Assembly: GCA_003193815.1 (NCBI GenBank)
Contig: PSPB01000080.1
Span: 1-6,126 of the forward strand
Origin: Methanobacteriota archaeon
Lineage (GTDB): Archaea > Thermoplasmatota > Poseidoniia > MGIII > CG-Epi1
Reading direction: 5' to 3'
DNA: 6,126 bases
In this document: piece after piece, positions 5,887 through 6,126 of the stretch
Numbering within the stretch: position 1 is the stretch's first letter
Layout of the letters: every line of letters starts with the position of its first letter
The notes under the pieces: model-generated
What the model saw: the letters and a program-made list of their open reading frames with translations, nothing else
Told to the model about the DNA's origin: nothing
Databases searched by the model: none
Program-made: the position numbers and the translations under genes

Positions 5887-6126
5887 CGGCCGCCGCCCCA
5901 CAGCCGCCACGCGCCGAAGAGCGCCGGCAGCGCCACCGGCAGTGAATACGGCAGCGACGGGAGCGAGAGCAGCGCCATCAGCAGGCACCATGCGCGCGCC
6001 CCGCTCGCGTCGCCCCCCTTCAACCGCCACGCCAGCCGCAGCCCCGCCAGGCCACAGACCAGGATTACGACCGCCCAGCTCGGCGGCAGTCCGGTCCCGA
6101 CCGGCGACTCCCCGGCGGGCGCCAGC
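5883..6126 (-). CDS. C-terminal fragment of an integral membrane protein
   Basis: On the minus strand a frame open from the window edge (base 6125) runs 80 residues to TGA at 5885-5883; the start lies outside. It shows a hydrophobic helix SWAVVILVCGLAGLRLAW, a short charged loop (RLKGGDASGARA), and a second hydrophobic stretch WCLLMALLSLPSLPYSLPV extending to a GAWRLWGGGR end. Positive charges flank the helices, as in a membrane protein. No family motif is recognisable. It is read in the same direction as the surface-protein gene, 35 bp upstream of it, but that gene has its own promoter. Supported by hydrophobic pattern and the clean stop-to-promoter spacing. Confidence 0.6.
   Translation of the reverse strand, partial: LAPAGESPVGTGLPPSWAVVILVCGLAGLRLAWRLKGGDASGARAWCLLMALLSLPSLPYSLPVALPALFGAWRLWGGGR

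Noticed and set aside
1..6126. A mobile element, CRISPR array or defence system
   Set aside because: No transposase, integrase, terminal inverted repeats, spaced repeat array, tRNA-end attachment site or nuclease/NTPase defence genes are visible; the gene content is core and envelope.

Overview
The window reads as a compact stretch of a GC-rich archaeal chromosome. The domain call rests on a deoxyhypusine synthase (an archaeal/eukaryotic enzyme absent from most bacteria), an archaeal-type TATA element placed for a leaderless transcript, and a surface protein dense in N-glycosylation sequons. A gyrase A subunit next to it restricts the choice to gyrase-bearing lineages of the Euryarchaeota/Thermoplasmatota. 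A marine Poseidoniia-like (Marine Group II/III) genome is my best guess, but it is inference and no marker gene in the window settles it.

Left part, plus strand: the C-terminal end of a secreted beta-sandwich protein (1-269) is followed by a strong hairpin-plus-T-tract terminator (313-350). A three-gene cluster follows. gyrA (395-2995, TTG start) carries an extra C-terminal four-cysteine zinc ribbon. The deoxyhypusine synthase gene (2988-3917) overlaps gyrA by 8 bp. The third gene is of the dimethylarginine dimethylaminohydrolase (DDAH) family (about 3940-4714). It is split by a perfect 16-bp tandem duplication at 4012-4043; removing one copy restores a full 252-residue enzyme with all catalytic residues.

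Right part, minus strand: a 141-residue RDD-family membrane protein (4708-5133) meets the DDAH gene tail to tail with overlapping ends. It lies 3 nt downstream of a membrane-anchored surface protein (5137-5847) that has a signal peptide, a beta-rich ectodomain, one transmembrane helix, a glycine linker and a single canonical EF-hand loop on the presumed cytoplasmic tail. A TATA box about 25 bp before the surface-protein ATG should drive this two-gene unit. The last 244 bases hold the C-terminal end of another minus-strand membrane protein (5883-6126), with no start inside the window.

Working picture: one operon couples DNA supercoiling (gyrase A), translation-factor modification (hypusination of aIF5A) and guanidino-group metabolism (DDAH-like). 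A facing operon encodes envelope proteins. The most notable points are the transcription-factor-B-like zinc ribbon on gyrase A, the duplication that breaks the DDAH gene, and the EF-hand surface protein paired with an RDD protein. I see no RNA genes, CRISPR arrays, insertion sequences, attachment sites or origin. There is no gene-free stretch longer than about 125 bases.
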